A stretch of 57,985 nt of DNA from a virus. Both the position numbers and the translations under genes were made by a program. How positions within the stretch are numbered: position 1 is the first letter of the stretch; each line of letters opens with the position of its first letter. The notes beneath the pieces are model-generated. The model searched no databases. It had not been told where the DNA came from and saw only the letters and a program-made list of their open reading frames with translations. Of this stretch, positions 48,546 to 56,644 are shown in pieces. The stretch lies in the IMG/VR virus record IMGVR_UViG_3300031812_000004, positions 1 to 57,985 of that record; one strand, given 5' to 3'.

Positions 48546-50180
48546 ATGGCAACACCGGTTTTAAACAACGGAATATTGATAAAAGAAGAAAAGATATCCC
48601 TGGATGCAAGGGGTATCGATGAATTTTCTTTGGTAAGAATGCAACCTTCAGCAAGACCTACTTCGTTAGGATTGCTGGATATATGGGCTATGGCTCGTAA
48701 AGCTGAATCACCGCTTTACAACCTTGCCGTTCTCAACAAAAAGAACATCATTGTTGTTGATGATCCTCAGGGTCGTTACACATGGCAATATCCGGTTGCT
48801 TACGAGCTTCCTGTTGTTGTTGACGACCTGGATCCCAGCAATACAACCAAAGGATTAGGAGATACCACTTTCAAAGTAAAATTTGACAAAGCAGAATTCG
48901 GGCATGGAGATATTATCACCTATAATAAGATTGGTGGTGTACAATGCCTTGTTACCGAAGACGATATCATTCCGACAGGAGACGGATATATTTATACATT
49001 ACGTCTGTTAAATCCTGCTCAGAATAAATTTCTGGATAACCAATATCTGAAACCACAAACACGTTGGTTCAGAATTTCATCCGCTACCAACGAATATGGT
49101 AAAAGATTTACAAACGTACATGCAGAAGCCGGATATCGTGAATATTATAACTTTGTAGGAGATCATCAGGTTCATGTATCTATGCGTGTTACCGAAAAGG
49201 CTGCCGATATGGCACGTTTGGGAATTGTAGACGGTGGTGCTTCTGCATTGGTTGATTTTGTATTACGTTTTAAAGAAGGTTCTTTGGATCCGAGTATTCG
49301 TTCATTTAATGATGCGGTCAGAATGTATGGTAAGGACTTCCTGAAAAAGTTCAAGGCAGAAGGAAAGGTAGCCGGTGGTTTTCTTACCAAAATAGAATCT
49401 GCAATGCTTTCCCAGCTTGCTAAGGATATAGAAAACTATCTGATGTGGGGAGAAGGTGGTATTATTGAAGTAGATGGTCCTAAAAAATCACGTCTTAGCG
49501 TTGGGTTGTGGCGTCAGCTCAATAATGCTTATACCAGAACTTATACTCTTAAGAACTTCTCACTTAAGATGTTACAGTCTTCGATTTATAACTTTTATAA
49601 CGGAAGAATAGATTGGGACGAAGTAGATCCTTCCCGTAATGTTGTATTTATGACGGGTATGGGTGGTGCTCAACTGTTGAACGATGCTATTAAGAAAGAA
49701 GCTGCAAGTTCAGGATTCGTTATCAATGCTGCTGCCAATGCAGGTATCGGAGCCATCCAGGGTCAGGGAATGAAACTAAGATACGGTTATTTCTATAACA
49801 GTATCACAATTCCATTTATTGGAACCATATCATTTGTTATCAACCCTGCTTTTGACAACACTCAAATTAATAACATTGAAAATCCGATCATTCCTCAAAC
49901 CGGTTATCCGTTGAGTTCTCACCTTTTTATTGCCTTTGATGTGGTAGAAAATCTGTCTGACAACCTGATATTACTTAAACATAAGTTTGACAACGGGACT
50001 AAAATCGGATATATTAACGGTACTTCTGACTACCTTGGAAGGAACATTTTTAATTCTTCAGGTAAATTTAGTGGTTTTGAAGTTTGGGCTAAACAATATG
50101 TTCCTTCAATAATGGTAAAAGATCCTACCAAGGTTATGAAAATATCTATGATTAATCCTATTACAGGAGGTAACCTGTAA
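48546..50180 (+). CDS. major capsid protein, HK97-type
   Basis: A 544-aa protein placed after portal and scaffold and bounded by its own late-promoter motif and terminator. Features fitting an HK97-fold capsid: an N-terminal arm (LDARGIDEFSLVRMQPSARP), an E-loop-like WQYPVAYELPVVVDD, a helical P-domain (SMLSQLAKDIENYLMW is close to AMLSQLAKDIENYLMWGEG), and a beta-rich A-domain (NVVFMTGMGGAQLLNDAI). Its G and C content and codon choice are more balanced than in neighbours, as expected for the most abundant virion protein. The exact subfamily was not determined. Confidence 0.82.
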   Translation: MATPVLNNGILIKEEKISLDARGIDEFSLVRMQPSARPTSLGLLDIWAMARKAESPLYNLAVLNKKNIIVVDDPQGRYTWQYPVAYELPVVVDDLDPSNTTKGLGDTTFKVKFDKAEFGHGDIITYNKIGGVQCLVTEDDIIPTGDGYIYTLRLLNPAQNKFLDNQYLKPQTRWFRISSATNEYGKRFTNVHAEAGYREYYNFVGDHQVHVSMRVTEKAADMARLGIVDGGASALVDFVLRFKEGSLDPSIRSFNDAVRMYGKDFLKKFKAEGKVAGGFLTKIESAMLSQLAKDIENYLMWGEGGIIEVDGPKKSRLSVGLWRQLNNAYTRTYTLKNFSLKMLQSSIYNFYNGRIDWDEVDPSRNVVFMTGMGGAQLLNDAIKKEAASSGFVINAAANAGIGAIQGQGMKLRYGYFYNSITIPFIGTISFVINPAFDNTQINNIENPIIPQTGYPLSSHLFIAFDVVENLSDNLILLKHKFDNGTKIGYINGTSDYLGRNIFNSSGKFSGFEVWAKQYVPSIMVKDPTKVMKISMINPITGGNL

Positions 50181-50215
50181 TACCGATTTGAATTGTTATT
50201 TACTTAAAATTTGTG

Positions 50216-50254
50216 AAACGCCTGTGCAAAAAAAATGCATAGGCGTTTGTTTTT
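50216..50254 (+). terminator. strong terminator after major capsid gene
   Basis: AAACGCCTGTGCA (50216-50228) pairs with TGCATAGGCGTTT (50236-50248, one G-U pair) across an A-rich loop, followed by GTTTTTT. It limits the capsid transcript. Confidence 0.88.
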
Positions 50255-50277
50255 TATTGAAATTTGCCATATCTTTG
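50246..50277 (+). promoter_or_regulatory. complete Bacteroidota-type promoter
   Basis: TTTG at 50246-50249 (sharing bases with the capsid terminator), a 20-nt spacer, then TATCTTTG at 50270-50277, 19 nt before the ATG of the 418-aa gene. Confidence 0.75.
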
Positions 50278-50296
50278 TGAAATAAAACAAAAAGTT

Positions 50297-51553
50297 ATGA
50301 CAAAACAGGAATTTGATGAAATGATAGCCAGGGTAGAAGCCAGATATCCTAAGATGGTTTATGTAAAACCATTAGTAAATCCGGCAGTAGAAAACTTTGG
50401 TCTTGAAAAAGAAGGAAGAGTGTTGTTTCCCGGATGTAGTATAGTATCTGATCTGGCATATATAGACAAAAACGGTATAAGCATGTATCTTATAGGTATT
50501 GATGAAAGGTTTGTTGATGAAAGCAATAAGCCTATAGAAGAAAAAAACCGATTAAAAAGAGAAATAAGAGAAGAAGTTGCATACCTTGAATATAAAACGT
50601 CTTATAATATTTTAGATCCTGATGACGTTGAGTTTTGGAGTAAAGTTAAAAGATTTAGAGCAGATAACGAAGAATATTGGAAAAATATAACAGTAAAGCT
50701 TGAAAACTTTGGTTTTGCTTTAAATATGTTAAAACCTGAAGACAGGGTTATATTTCATTGTATAAAAGGTGGAGGTTTTCCACATATAGCTCCTGACATA
50801 GAAACTGGTTTAATGACTCCCGGAAAGTATAAGTTTTATCTTGAAGTACCTAACGATGCATCTTACGTTGCAAAAGGAAGGTTTGCCAAAAATAAAGCCG
50901 TTTCTATGTTTACTGATTTGTATGATAACAACGAACATCAGAAGCTATTTTATATTGTTAAATGCTTACATAGAAGCTCGGCGACCATACGATATGAAGA
51001 TTGGAGTATTGATAGATTGTACGTAGAGGTTGACAACTGGTTTTCAGGAGTTTTGACAACATGTATTTATCGTGATACAGAAAAGCTTTTTAATAAGTTT
51101 ATTTCATTGTGTAATAGTCCCGTAAGAAAAATAGCAATAGAAGCTTTTGTATCTGACTTGGTAAATATGAACCATATAGTATTCAGGACATCAGAACAGC
51201 AGTTTTTCTCATCTGACGTAAACGAGATGTTAGGTCAGACAAAAGAAGAAATAGTGGGATATCTCTCATCAGAATCAGGTTATCCGAAATTGATGAAACT
51301 GTATGAAATATATGGCAAAAAGTATAGTTTTAACGCTAATCTTTTAAGACCCGATCAAATTTCAGAAAATCAAAACAAGTTAAAAAAACCTGAAAACGTT
51401 AATATAGAAAGTAAAACAGAAAGTAAATCAGATTCTGAAGTTTTAGAAGAAACCAGTGTTATTGCAGAAAATGTACATGACGATGAATCTTCGAAAATAA
51501 ATAAAAGCAAAAACTCTTTAAAAAAACTACTCAAAAATATACAGGATAAATAA
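50297..51553 (+). CDS. hypothetical head-tail region protein
   Basis: A 418-aa protein starting MTKQEFDEMIARVEAR. The ATG at 50297 is chosen because the promoter ends at 50277; a longer frame to 50264 would run through it. The body is mixed alpha/beta (NWFSGVLTTCIYRDTEKLF) with a disordered C-terminus rich in Ser, Glu and Lys (residues 365-405). It directly follows the capsid and is coupled to the neck-type gene by a TAATG junction. Probably virion or assembly related; family not recognised. Confidence 0.65.
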   Translation: MTKQEFDEMIARVEARYPKMVYVKPLVNPAVENFGLEKEGRVLFPGCSIVSDLAYIDKNGISMYLIGIDERFVDESNKPIEEKNRLKREIREEVAYLEYKTSYNILDPDDVEFWSKVKRFRADNEEYWKNITVKLENFGFALNMLKPEDRVIFHCIKGGGFPHIAPDIETGLMTPGKYKFYLEVPNDASYVAKGRFAKNKAVSMFTDLYDNNEHQKLFYIVKCLHRSSATIRYEDWSIDRLYVEVDNWFSGVLTTCIYRDTEKLFNKFISLCNSPVRKIAIEAFVSDLVNMNHIVFRTSEQQFFSSDVNEMLGQTKEEIVGYLSSESGYPKLMKLYEIYGKKYSFNANLLRPDQISENQNKLKKPENVNIESKTESKSDSEVLEETSVIAENVHDDESSKINKSKNSLKKLLKNIQDK

Positions 51554-52251
51554 TGACAGTAGAAGCTCTGATAGTAAAAATAAAACAAAGAATAAACAAA
51601 CTGGATAGTCAGGATTATGACAATCTTGAAATATGGCAGATTCTTGAATATTATAACAGAGCTCAGAAACTGTTTGTAAGACAAAACCTTCATGGTCTGA
51701 ATACATACAGGGAAGGAGACGAAAACAGTAAAAGGCGTATTGATGATTTCAGCAGACTTATTACCAGTATAAAACCTGTTCTTACCAAAAAAGATATTTA
51801 TTACGAATTTCCTTTGCCTGTCAGTAATTACATGTGTTTTAAAAGAATAGATATAACTGCAGAACATTGTGGTAAAAAACGACTAATGGTTTGCTATTTA
51901 GGTCAAATGTCCAATGTAAATAATTACCTGGTAAATTACCAGAAAAAACCTGATTTTGTATGGGGAGAAACCTTTGCTACTATGAGTAATGGTAACGTTC
52001 AGGTCTATACTAACGGGGAATTTGATATATCAGATCTGACATTTTACTACTATCGGTATCCTGTTGATGTTGCTATGGCTAATAATTATTCGTTGGAATA
52101 TAATTCTGTAGTTTCTAACGACATAAATCCTGAACTGCCGGATGATTTGGTGGAAGTTATTATTAGTCATACTGCTTCGCTGATAGGTGGAGATTTGAAG
52201 GATGATTTCGGATTTCAGATAGGAAAATCAGTATCAGCAGAACACAACTAG
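51553..52251 (+). CDS. conserved neck/connector-type structural protein
   Basis: A 232-aa protein. The N-terminus (IKQRINKLDSQDYDNLEIWQ, ILEYYNRAQKLFVRQNLHG, REGDENSKRRIDDFSRLI) matches a pattern I recall as conserved in crAss-like and other Bacteroidota phages: short helices, a D-Y-x-N-L-x-x-W-Q motif, then R-x-D-D. The centre is beta-rich (FPLPVSNYMCFKRIDI). Position after the capsid suggests a head-tail connector. The exact role is inferred. Confidence 0.7.
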   Translation: MTVEALIVKIKQRINKLDSQDYDNLEIWQILEYYNRAQKLFVRQNLHGLNTYREGDENSKRRIDDFSRLITSIKPVLTKKDIYYEFPLPVSNYMCFKRIDITAEHCGKKRLMVCYLGQMSNVNNYLVNYQKKPDFVWGETFATMSNGNVQVYTNGEFDISDLTFYYYRYPVDVAMANNYSLEYNSVVSNDINPELPDDLVEVIISHTASLIGGDLKDDFGFQIGKSVSAEHN

Positions 52252-52272
52252 TGTAAAAAGTTAAAACTTGTA

Positions 52273-52286
52273 TAAAATTTAGTATT
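52273..52286 (+). promoter_or_regulatory. late-promoter motif, copy 4
   Basis: TAAAATTTAGTATT preceded by ACTTGTA, 15 nt before the ATG of the 512-aa virion gene. Confidence 0.75.
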
Positions 52287-52301
52287 ATAAAATAGAGCGT
52301 T

Positions 52302-53840
52302 ATGAAAGATAATTTTGTTCACGGGTATAAAAGAGTTTTTCCTGGTCATAGCAGTCAGCTAACTCCAGGAGGACCGTTTAACTTTTCAGCAAATAGTATT
52401 AACTATTCAGTATTAACAGCACCATACGATCCCCCTGTTGCTCCTTCACCTCCTTTACCACCTGGTGTCAATGAGTCAGGATTTATATTGAATGTAACTA
52501 AAACTCCTGTAAGTCCATTCACTTTACCGGAACTAGATCTTCTTCAACCTGGTGCCTTCGGATTTTTTAATCCTGATACAAATCAATTAGTACCTGGTAA
52601 TGCTCCACCTACTAATTGTTGTAGCTTAATACTTGCCGGTGCTCCTTTGTATAAACTTGATTCTATAAGTCCTTTTATACAGGGATACAGGATTCCTGTA
52701 AAAAGCAAGAAAATCAGTCCGTCTCAGGTAAGATATTTTGGTGTATACGAACCATGTCCTGCAGTTCAATCTTTATATGCATTAGGAAATATCCCACCGA
52801 TAACTACAGGGCAATGCTGCTTTGATTTTGTTTGCGGCAACACATATCAACTCAAAATAAAAGTATGGGGGGATCCTACCTATGGAACGTATTGGAGAGA
52901 TTTGGAGAGAGTGATTATTGCTGACGGTGGGTGTTGTCCTCCTGTTGACTGTTCCAACGGTCCATGTACTCAAGCTATCTATGTAGATCCTAATAGTATT
53001 TATTTCCAGTTTGCACAGCAAATTGTTGCCGATCCTGAGTTAAGACAGTTTATTTTCCCAATATTCTATAATGGAACAAGTTTCTTTTATCCGCCTCAAA
53101 AGTTCTATCCTGATGTTCAATATCAACCAGGATGGCTAACATGGGATGTAAATCAGCCATCTTTTGCTCAAAATCAAAATACTCCTTTCTGTTCTAGTCC
53201 TCAGCCACCTACTGGTGGTCTTATTTTACAGACAGCGTATGTAGAAACTCGTTATGGTAACTGTACATTCAGTGTACTGGATGCATATAATTATGCAACA
53301 GTCAAAGTAACAGCTGCTATTTTCAGTATGAATCCAAGTCCCTGTGATACTGGATTATGCTTTACTGAAGTATGTCCTGGACATAATGTAGAAGGTACAG
53401 GCGATAAAGCGTTAAGAGATCTTTCTTTCAGTGAAGCTGTAAGGGGATATCATGATTTATATTCCTCCTGCGATGCTATGGATTTTCGTATACGTGAAGC
53501 TAATCAGTCAGCTCAGCTGTTTGATATTATAAATCGTGATCAGCTTTATGTAAAATATCTGCTTATTGTAGACATGAAAGAAGCTTATGAAGCCAATACG
53601 GGTAACAGAATTACTGATACTTATGCGTATATCATATATGCTTTGCAAAGAATTCCGGCTTTTGAAAACTTTGTTTTAGGTTGGTTGACGAATTGTAGTC
53701 AATGTTCAAGATTGGAAGTAACCAGGTGTGGTGTATGTACTATACCTGCATTACTGAACAATCAGCTACCTGTTGATAAGTTCTATGAGTATGCTCCTGC
53801 ACCCCAAAGAACTATCAAGATTGATCCGGCTCAGCAGTAA
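52302..53840 (+). CDS. Cys/Pro-rich virion structural protein
   Basis: A 512-aa protein with a Pro-rich N-terminal region (APYDPPVAPSPPLPPGVNES) and many cysteines in pairs and clusters (TNCCSLI, TGQCCFDFVCG, DGGCCPPVDCSNGPC, NCSQCSRLEVTRCGVC). The C-terminal quarter is helical (LRDLSFSEAVRGYHDLYSSC). Single late promoter and terminator indicate high expression. It could be a tail-shaft, sheath-like or tail-needle component; I do not recognise the family. The cysteines may bind metal or form disulfides in mature virions. Confidence 0.65.
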   Translation: MKDNFVHGYKRVFPGHSSQLTPGGPFNFSANSINYSVLTAPYDPPVAPSPPLPPGVNESGFILNVTKTPVSPFTLPELDLLQPGAFGFFNPDTNQLVPGNAPPTNCCSLILAGAPLYKLDSISPFIQGYRIPVKSKKISPSQVRYFGVYEPCPAVQSLYALGNIPPITTGQCCFDFVCGNTYQLKIKVWGDPTYGTYWRDLERVIIADGGCCPPVDCSNGPCTQAIYVDPNSIYFQFAQQIVADPELRQFIFPIFYNGTSFFYPPQKFYPDVQYQPGWLTWDVNQPSFAQNQNTPFCSSPQPPTGGLILQTAYVETRYGNCTFSVLDAYNYATVKVTAAIFSMNPSPCDTGLCFTEVCPGHNVEGTGDKALRDLSFSEAVRGYHDLYSSCDAMDFRIREANQSAQLFDIINRDQLYVKYLLIVDMKEAYEANTGNRITDTYAYIIYALQRIPAFENFVLGWLTNCSQCSRLEVTRCGVCTIPALLNNQLPVDKFYEYAPAPQRTIKIDPAQQ

Positions 53841-53854
53841 TTCTCAATATAATT

Positions 53855-53876
53855 AAGGTCCCGTAAGACCTTTTTT
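53855..53876 (+). terminator. Rho-independent terminator
   Basis: AAGGTC pairs with GACCTT around CCGTAA, followed by a T run. It ends the 512-aa gene transcript. Confidence 0.85.
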
Positions 53877-53887
53877 AAATTTCAAAA

Positions 53888-54445
53888 ATGAAGATAACAG
53901 GGAAGAAGAGTACTATTATTGACTTCATCGTTGATGATAGTCATCCCTGCGTATTTCATGTAAAAGACATTTCTGAATATCAGAATTTTAACAAAAACTG
54001 CATAACGTTATTTGTTGTTCCGCCAGGATACTCAGATGCTTCTTCTATACAGGTGGAAAATCTTAATCCAGAGTTTTCACTGATAGTTGATAAATGTTTA
54101 CTTGGTATACAACAATCAGGATGCGGCGAGTATCGTGAAGAACTGATGGATGGAAATTATTATTTTGAATTAAATATTAATGGAAGTTCTTTCGGTAAAA
54201 ATGTTTACAGAATTAACAAATTACTTGGTAAATATTACGATCTTTTATGTTGTGTAGAAAAGAAATACAGAGATACTTATTTTATTAATGACTTATATGA
54301 TGGTATATTGGAAGTGAGAGTTAAAATGGACAGTATTAAATCGTTGGCTGAAAAATGTAATTGCCCTGATAAGGCAGATTTTCTTTACAAAGAGGCTGAA
54401 AAAGTTATTAAAAACCTAAGATGCAGATATTGCGGGTGTGATTAA
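53888..54445 (+). CDS. structural protein with C-terminal Cys motif
   Basis: A 185-aa protein. Residues 1-110 are beta-rich (STIIDFIVDDSHPCVFHVKD; MDGNYYFELNINGSSF), residues 110-170 helical, and the end is RCRYCGCD, a Cys motif like those of the following gene. This combination of a beta sandwich and a helical Cys tail recurs, as I recall, in virion operons of Bacteroidota phages. Function unknown. Confidence 0.62.
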   Translation: MKITGKKSTIIDFIVDDSHPCVFHVKDISEYQNFNKNCITLFVVPPGYSDASSIQVENLNPEFSLIVDKCLLGIQQSGCGEYREELMDGNYYFELNINGSSFGKNVYRINKLLGKYYDLLCCVEKKYRDTYFINDLYDGILEVRVKMDSIKSLAEKCNCPDKADFLYKEAEKVIKNLRCRYCGCD

Positions 54446-54452
54446 AAATTAT

Positions 54453-54460
54453 TAAATTTG
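54453..54460 (+). promoter_or_regulatory. Bacteroidota-type -7 promoter element
   Basis: TAAATTTG, 4 nt before the ATG of the zinc-finger gene, implying a nearly leaderless transcript. No good -33 box is visible. Confidence 0.45.
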
Positions 54461-54464
54461 AACT

Positions 54465-54713
54465 ATGAATACACAGAATAATATTAAACCGTCTAATACC
54501 TGCACGTCCTGTGGGGCAGCGTTAGGATGCGGATGTCAGGGTAAAAAACAAGCCATGTATTATAATGGTACTGCTTATTGTATAGATTGCTATAATAAAA
54601 TTATAGCCCAGCAGATTAAAAACAATTCACCTAACAATGTACAGGTGAACGATCCAAAAAATTATACAGTTAATATTGTATCAGCAAATGTTACTATAAG
54701 TAATAATGGATGA
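54465..54713 (+). CDS. small zinc-finger virion-operon protein
   Basis: An 82-aa protein. The N-terminal half holds CTSCGAALGCGCQGKK and YCIDCYNK, a CxxC...CxC...CxxC treble-type zinc site. The C-terminal half is Asn/Val-rich (VQVNDPKNYTVNIVSANVTI). It overlaps the next gene by 8 nt. Similar short CxxCG...GCxC proteins occur, from memory, in Bacteroidota phage structural operons. Confidence 0.68.
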   Translation: MNTQNNIKPSNTCTSCGAALGCGCQGKKQAMYYNGTAYCIDCYNKIIAQQIKNNSPNNVQVNDPKNYTVNIVSANVTISNNG

Positions 54714-55203
54714 GATTTGTGGCATAGTCAGTAAGATTTTTGATACAGCAGTACTGAAAAAGTATAAGCTGATAAAGGGTAAATTACCTGAGGATATAAG
54801 CTTTTCCTATAAGACTCAGGTAATTTCTTTTTATAAATCTTTATTTGAAAAGTATTGTACAGATGGTATATGTATTGATTATTGCGGACCTAAAACATGT
54901 ATAGAAGACATTGATACGTATGAGTATAAGATATGTCCTGACGGAGCTTTATTGTTCAGTCCTATAGATTGTATATTACAAAATATAGTAAGTTTTGATG
55001 CAATTCCTTGTTACAGTTCTGCGTTGGATTTTGTAACACAGGGATGTATAAAACCAGATGTTACGTTGACTACTAAACCATGTTATAGTTCTGATGTTAC
55101 CATAGATTATATAGAATGTCCAAAACCAGATATTACAGCAACAATGAGAGTTTGTTATTCTGCTTCTGTGAATGCAATCATTTACAATTTATATCATAAC
55201 TAA
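54706..55203 (+). CDS. Cys-rich protein with internal repeats
   Basis: A 165-aa protein. The C-terminal half has three to four repeats of a 20-30 residue unit built around a Cys-Tyr-Ser motif: IPCYSSALDFVTQGCIKPDV, KPCYSSDVTIDYIECPKPDI, RVCYSASVNAIIY. The N-terminal half is helical (DEICGIVSKIFDTAVLKKY). It probably belongs to the virion; the repeats may make a beta stack. Confidence 0.65.
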   Translation: MDEICGIVSKIFDTAVLKKYKLIKGKLPEDISFSYKTQVISFYKSLFEKYCTDGICIDYCGPKTCIEDIDTYEYKICPDGALLFSPIDCILQNIVSFDAIPCYSSALDFVTQGCIKPDVTLTTKPCYSSDVTIDYIECPKPDITATMRVCYSASVNAIIYNLYHN

Positions 55204-55231
55204 GTAATATGTCAAACAAAAATAAACAACT

Positions 55232-55969
55232 ATGACTATGAATAGCAACACACAGGTTTTCAGTAATCCGATAGATAAAGAAAAACTGAAAGAAGAAGTA
55301 AAAAAACTATTTACCACATTTGATAGTGGCGGGAACGTATCTGTCATAAGTTCACATACAGCAAATATAGAAATACCAAATGATTTTTATGATGTTCTTG
55401 TAATGGCAAGAAATACTTTTATGATGGCTTTCCTTAATGACAAAGAAACTTATAAAAGATTTCTTCAGCTAAAAGGTGCTACGATTTCTGATTTTACTGA
55501 CAATTACTATCAAAAGGTAGTACAGCTTATATCAGGACCAAAAGATGGTAAGAAACAGGTATCAGATTTTATTAAATCTTTATATTATATTGAGGGTGTT
55601 ATCGAAGAAAAAATACGTAACGGTCAATATAAAAATCAAAACACCAGAAGTTTTGAGGTTGCTGTACCAGGTGAAGTTGCCTGTATTTTTGCTGTTATGA
55701 CTCCTGCTTATATACTTGTTTTAAAACAGATGGCACAGACAAACGAAGGTATTGCTCAGGATTTACAGGTTATAGAATCAAAAGCAAACACTGCTGTAAA
55801 CACAAATCCTGAAAACATCAATGTTAATTTTAATAGTCCTTTGTCAGCACTTCCTTTTGTTCTTAGTTATATCGTTTATGCATTTATAGATGATGCAAGG
55901 AAAAACAATCATACTACGCAGGTAACTTCTGAAGAAATAGATAATCTCATAAATTCAGCTTTTAACTGA
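55232..55969 (+). CDS. hypothetical virion-operon protein
   Basis: A 245-aa protein (MTMNSNTQVFSNPIDKEK...). An alternative start is the Met two codons later. It has a C-terminal hydrophobic helix (ALPFVLSYIVYAFI, about 209-222) and a helical centre (YQKVVQLISGPKDGKKQVSD). It overlaps the next start by 1 nt. No family is recognised. Confidence 0.6.
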   Translation: MTMNSNTQVFSNPIDKEKLKEEVKKLFTTFDSGGNVSVISSHTANIEIPNDFYDVLVMARNTFMMAFLNDKETYKRFLQLKGATISDFTDNYYQKVVQLISGPKDGKKQVSDFIKSLYYIEGVIEEKIRNGQYKNQNTRSFEVAVPGEVACIFAVMTPAYILVLKQMAQTNEGIAQDLQVIESKANTAVNTNPENINVNFNSPLSALPFVLSYIVYAFIDDARKNNHTTQVTSEEIDNLINSAFN

Positions 55970-56631
55970 TGGAAAGATTAGATATATATAAATTTACGGT
56001 TGGCAACGATTTTCTTTATAGTATCTATCCTGAGATGGGTTTAATTTCAGGTGTACAACAGGGGGTTCTTGTGTCTTATAATCAGATTGAAGATCTGAGT
56101 AAAATTGAAGGTCTGTATTATTCTCAGGCTATATCTTATACACAGTTAAAAAGGTATTTGGACAGGTGGTTTTTGAATAACTCAGGAAATGAGGATTTAA
56201 TAAACAAGAACATGCATGTATTGGCAAAGCATGTTACAATTCCAAGAAATCAGGTTTTTGAAATGTATGGTTCAGCAGCTTATAACATAATAGACGAATA
56301 CCATGAAAAAAGTGTTAAATGCAGAAGAAAACTATATGATTATGCCGTAACATTGGTAAGGAAAGAACTACAGATACCAAATCAGCTTCAGGTTTTGGGT
56401 GTTATTTTAAATAATGACTTTGAAACAAAATATGTAATGTATGGTATAGAAGGATTAAACTACGGGGATCCGGTTAACGGAATAATGGATTATATTGAAG
56501 GTACTAATGATTTTCAGGGGGCAGGGCTTATTGATTCCGCATTTGAACCTGACACAATCACTTTACAGGATTTGGTGGAAAAACTTAAACAGTTGTTGGT
56601 ATATGGTAATGTAAATGCTGTACTTACCTAA
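55969..56631 (+). CDS. hypothetical virion-operon protein
   Basis: A 220-aa protein (MERLDIYKFTVGNDFLYSIY...) coupled to the preceding gene (TGATGG junction). Mixed alpha/beta with no recognised motif. The late-promoter motif for the next gene begins just before its stop codon. Confidence 0.6.
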   Translation: MERLDIYKFTVGNDFLYSIYPEMGLISGVQQGVLVSYNQIEDLSKIEGLYYSQAISYTQLKRYLDRWFLNNSGNEDLINKNMHVLAKHVTIPRNQVFEMYGSAAYNIIDEYHEKSVKCRRKLYDYAVTLVRKELQIPNQLQVLGVILNNDFETKYVMYGIEGLNYGDPVNGIMDYIEGTNDFQGAGLIDSAFEPDTITLQDLVEKLKQLLVYGNVNAVLT

Positions 56632-56642
56632 AATTTAGTTTT
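56629..56642 (+). promoter_or_regulatory. late-promoter motif, copy 5
   Basis: TAAAATTTAGTTTT, with upstream ACTTACC, ending only 2 nt before the ATG of the last gene. The close spacing suggests a leaderless transcript or a weaker site. Confidence 0.55.
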
Positions 56643-56644
56643 AA

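Noticed and set aside
51370-51867. A 165-codon minus-strand frame in the virion region
   Set aside because: Antisense to two coupled plus-strand virion genes; poly-Phe/Tyr translation and no minus-strand promoter.
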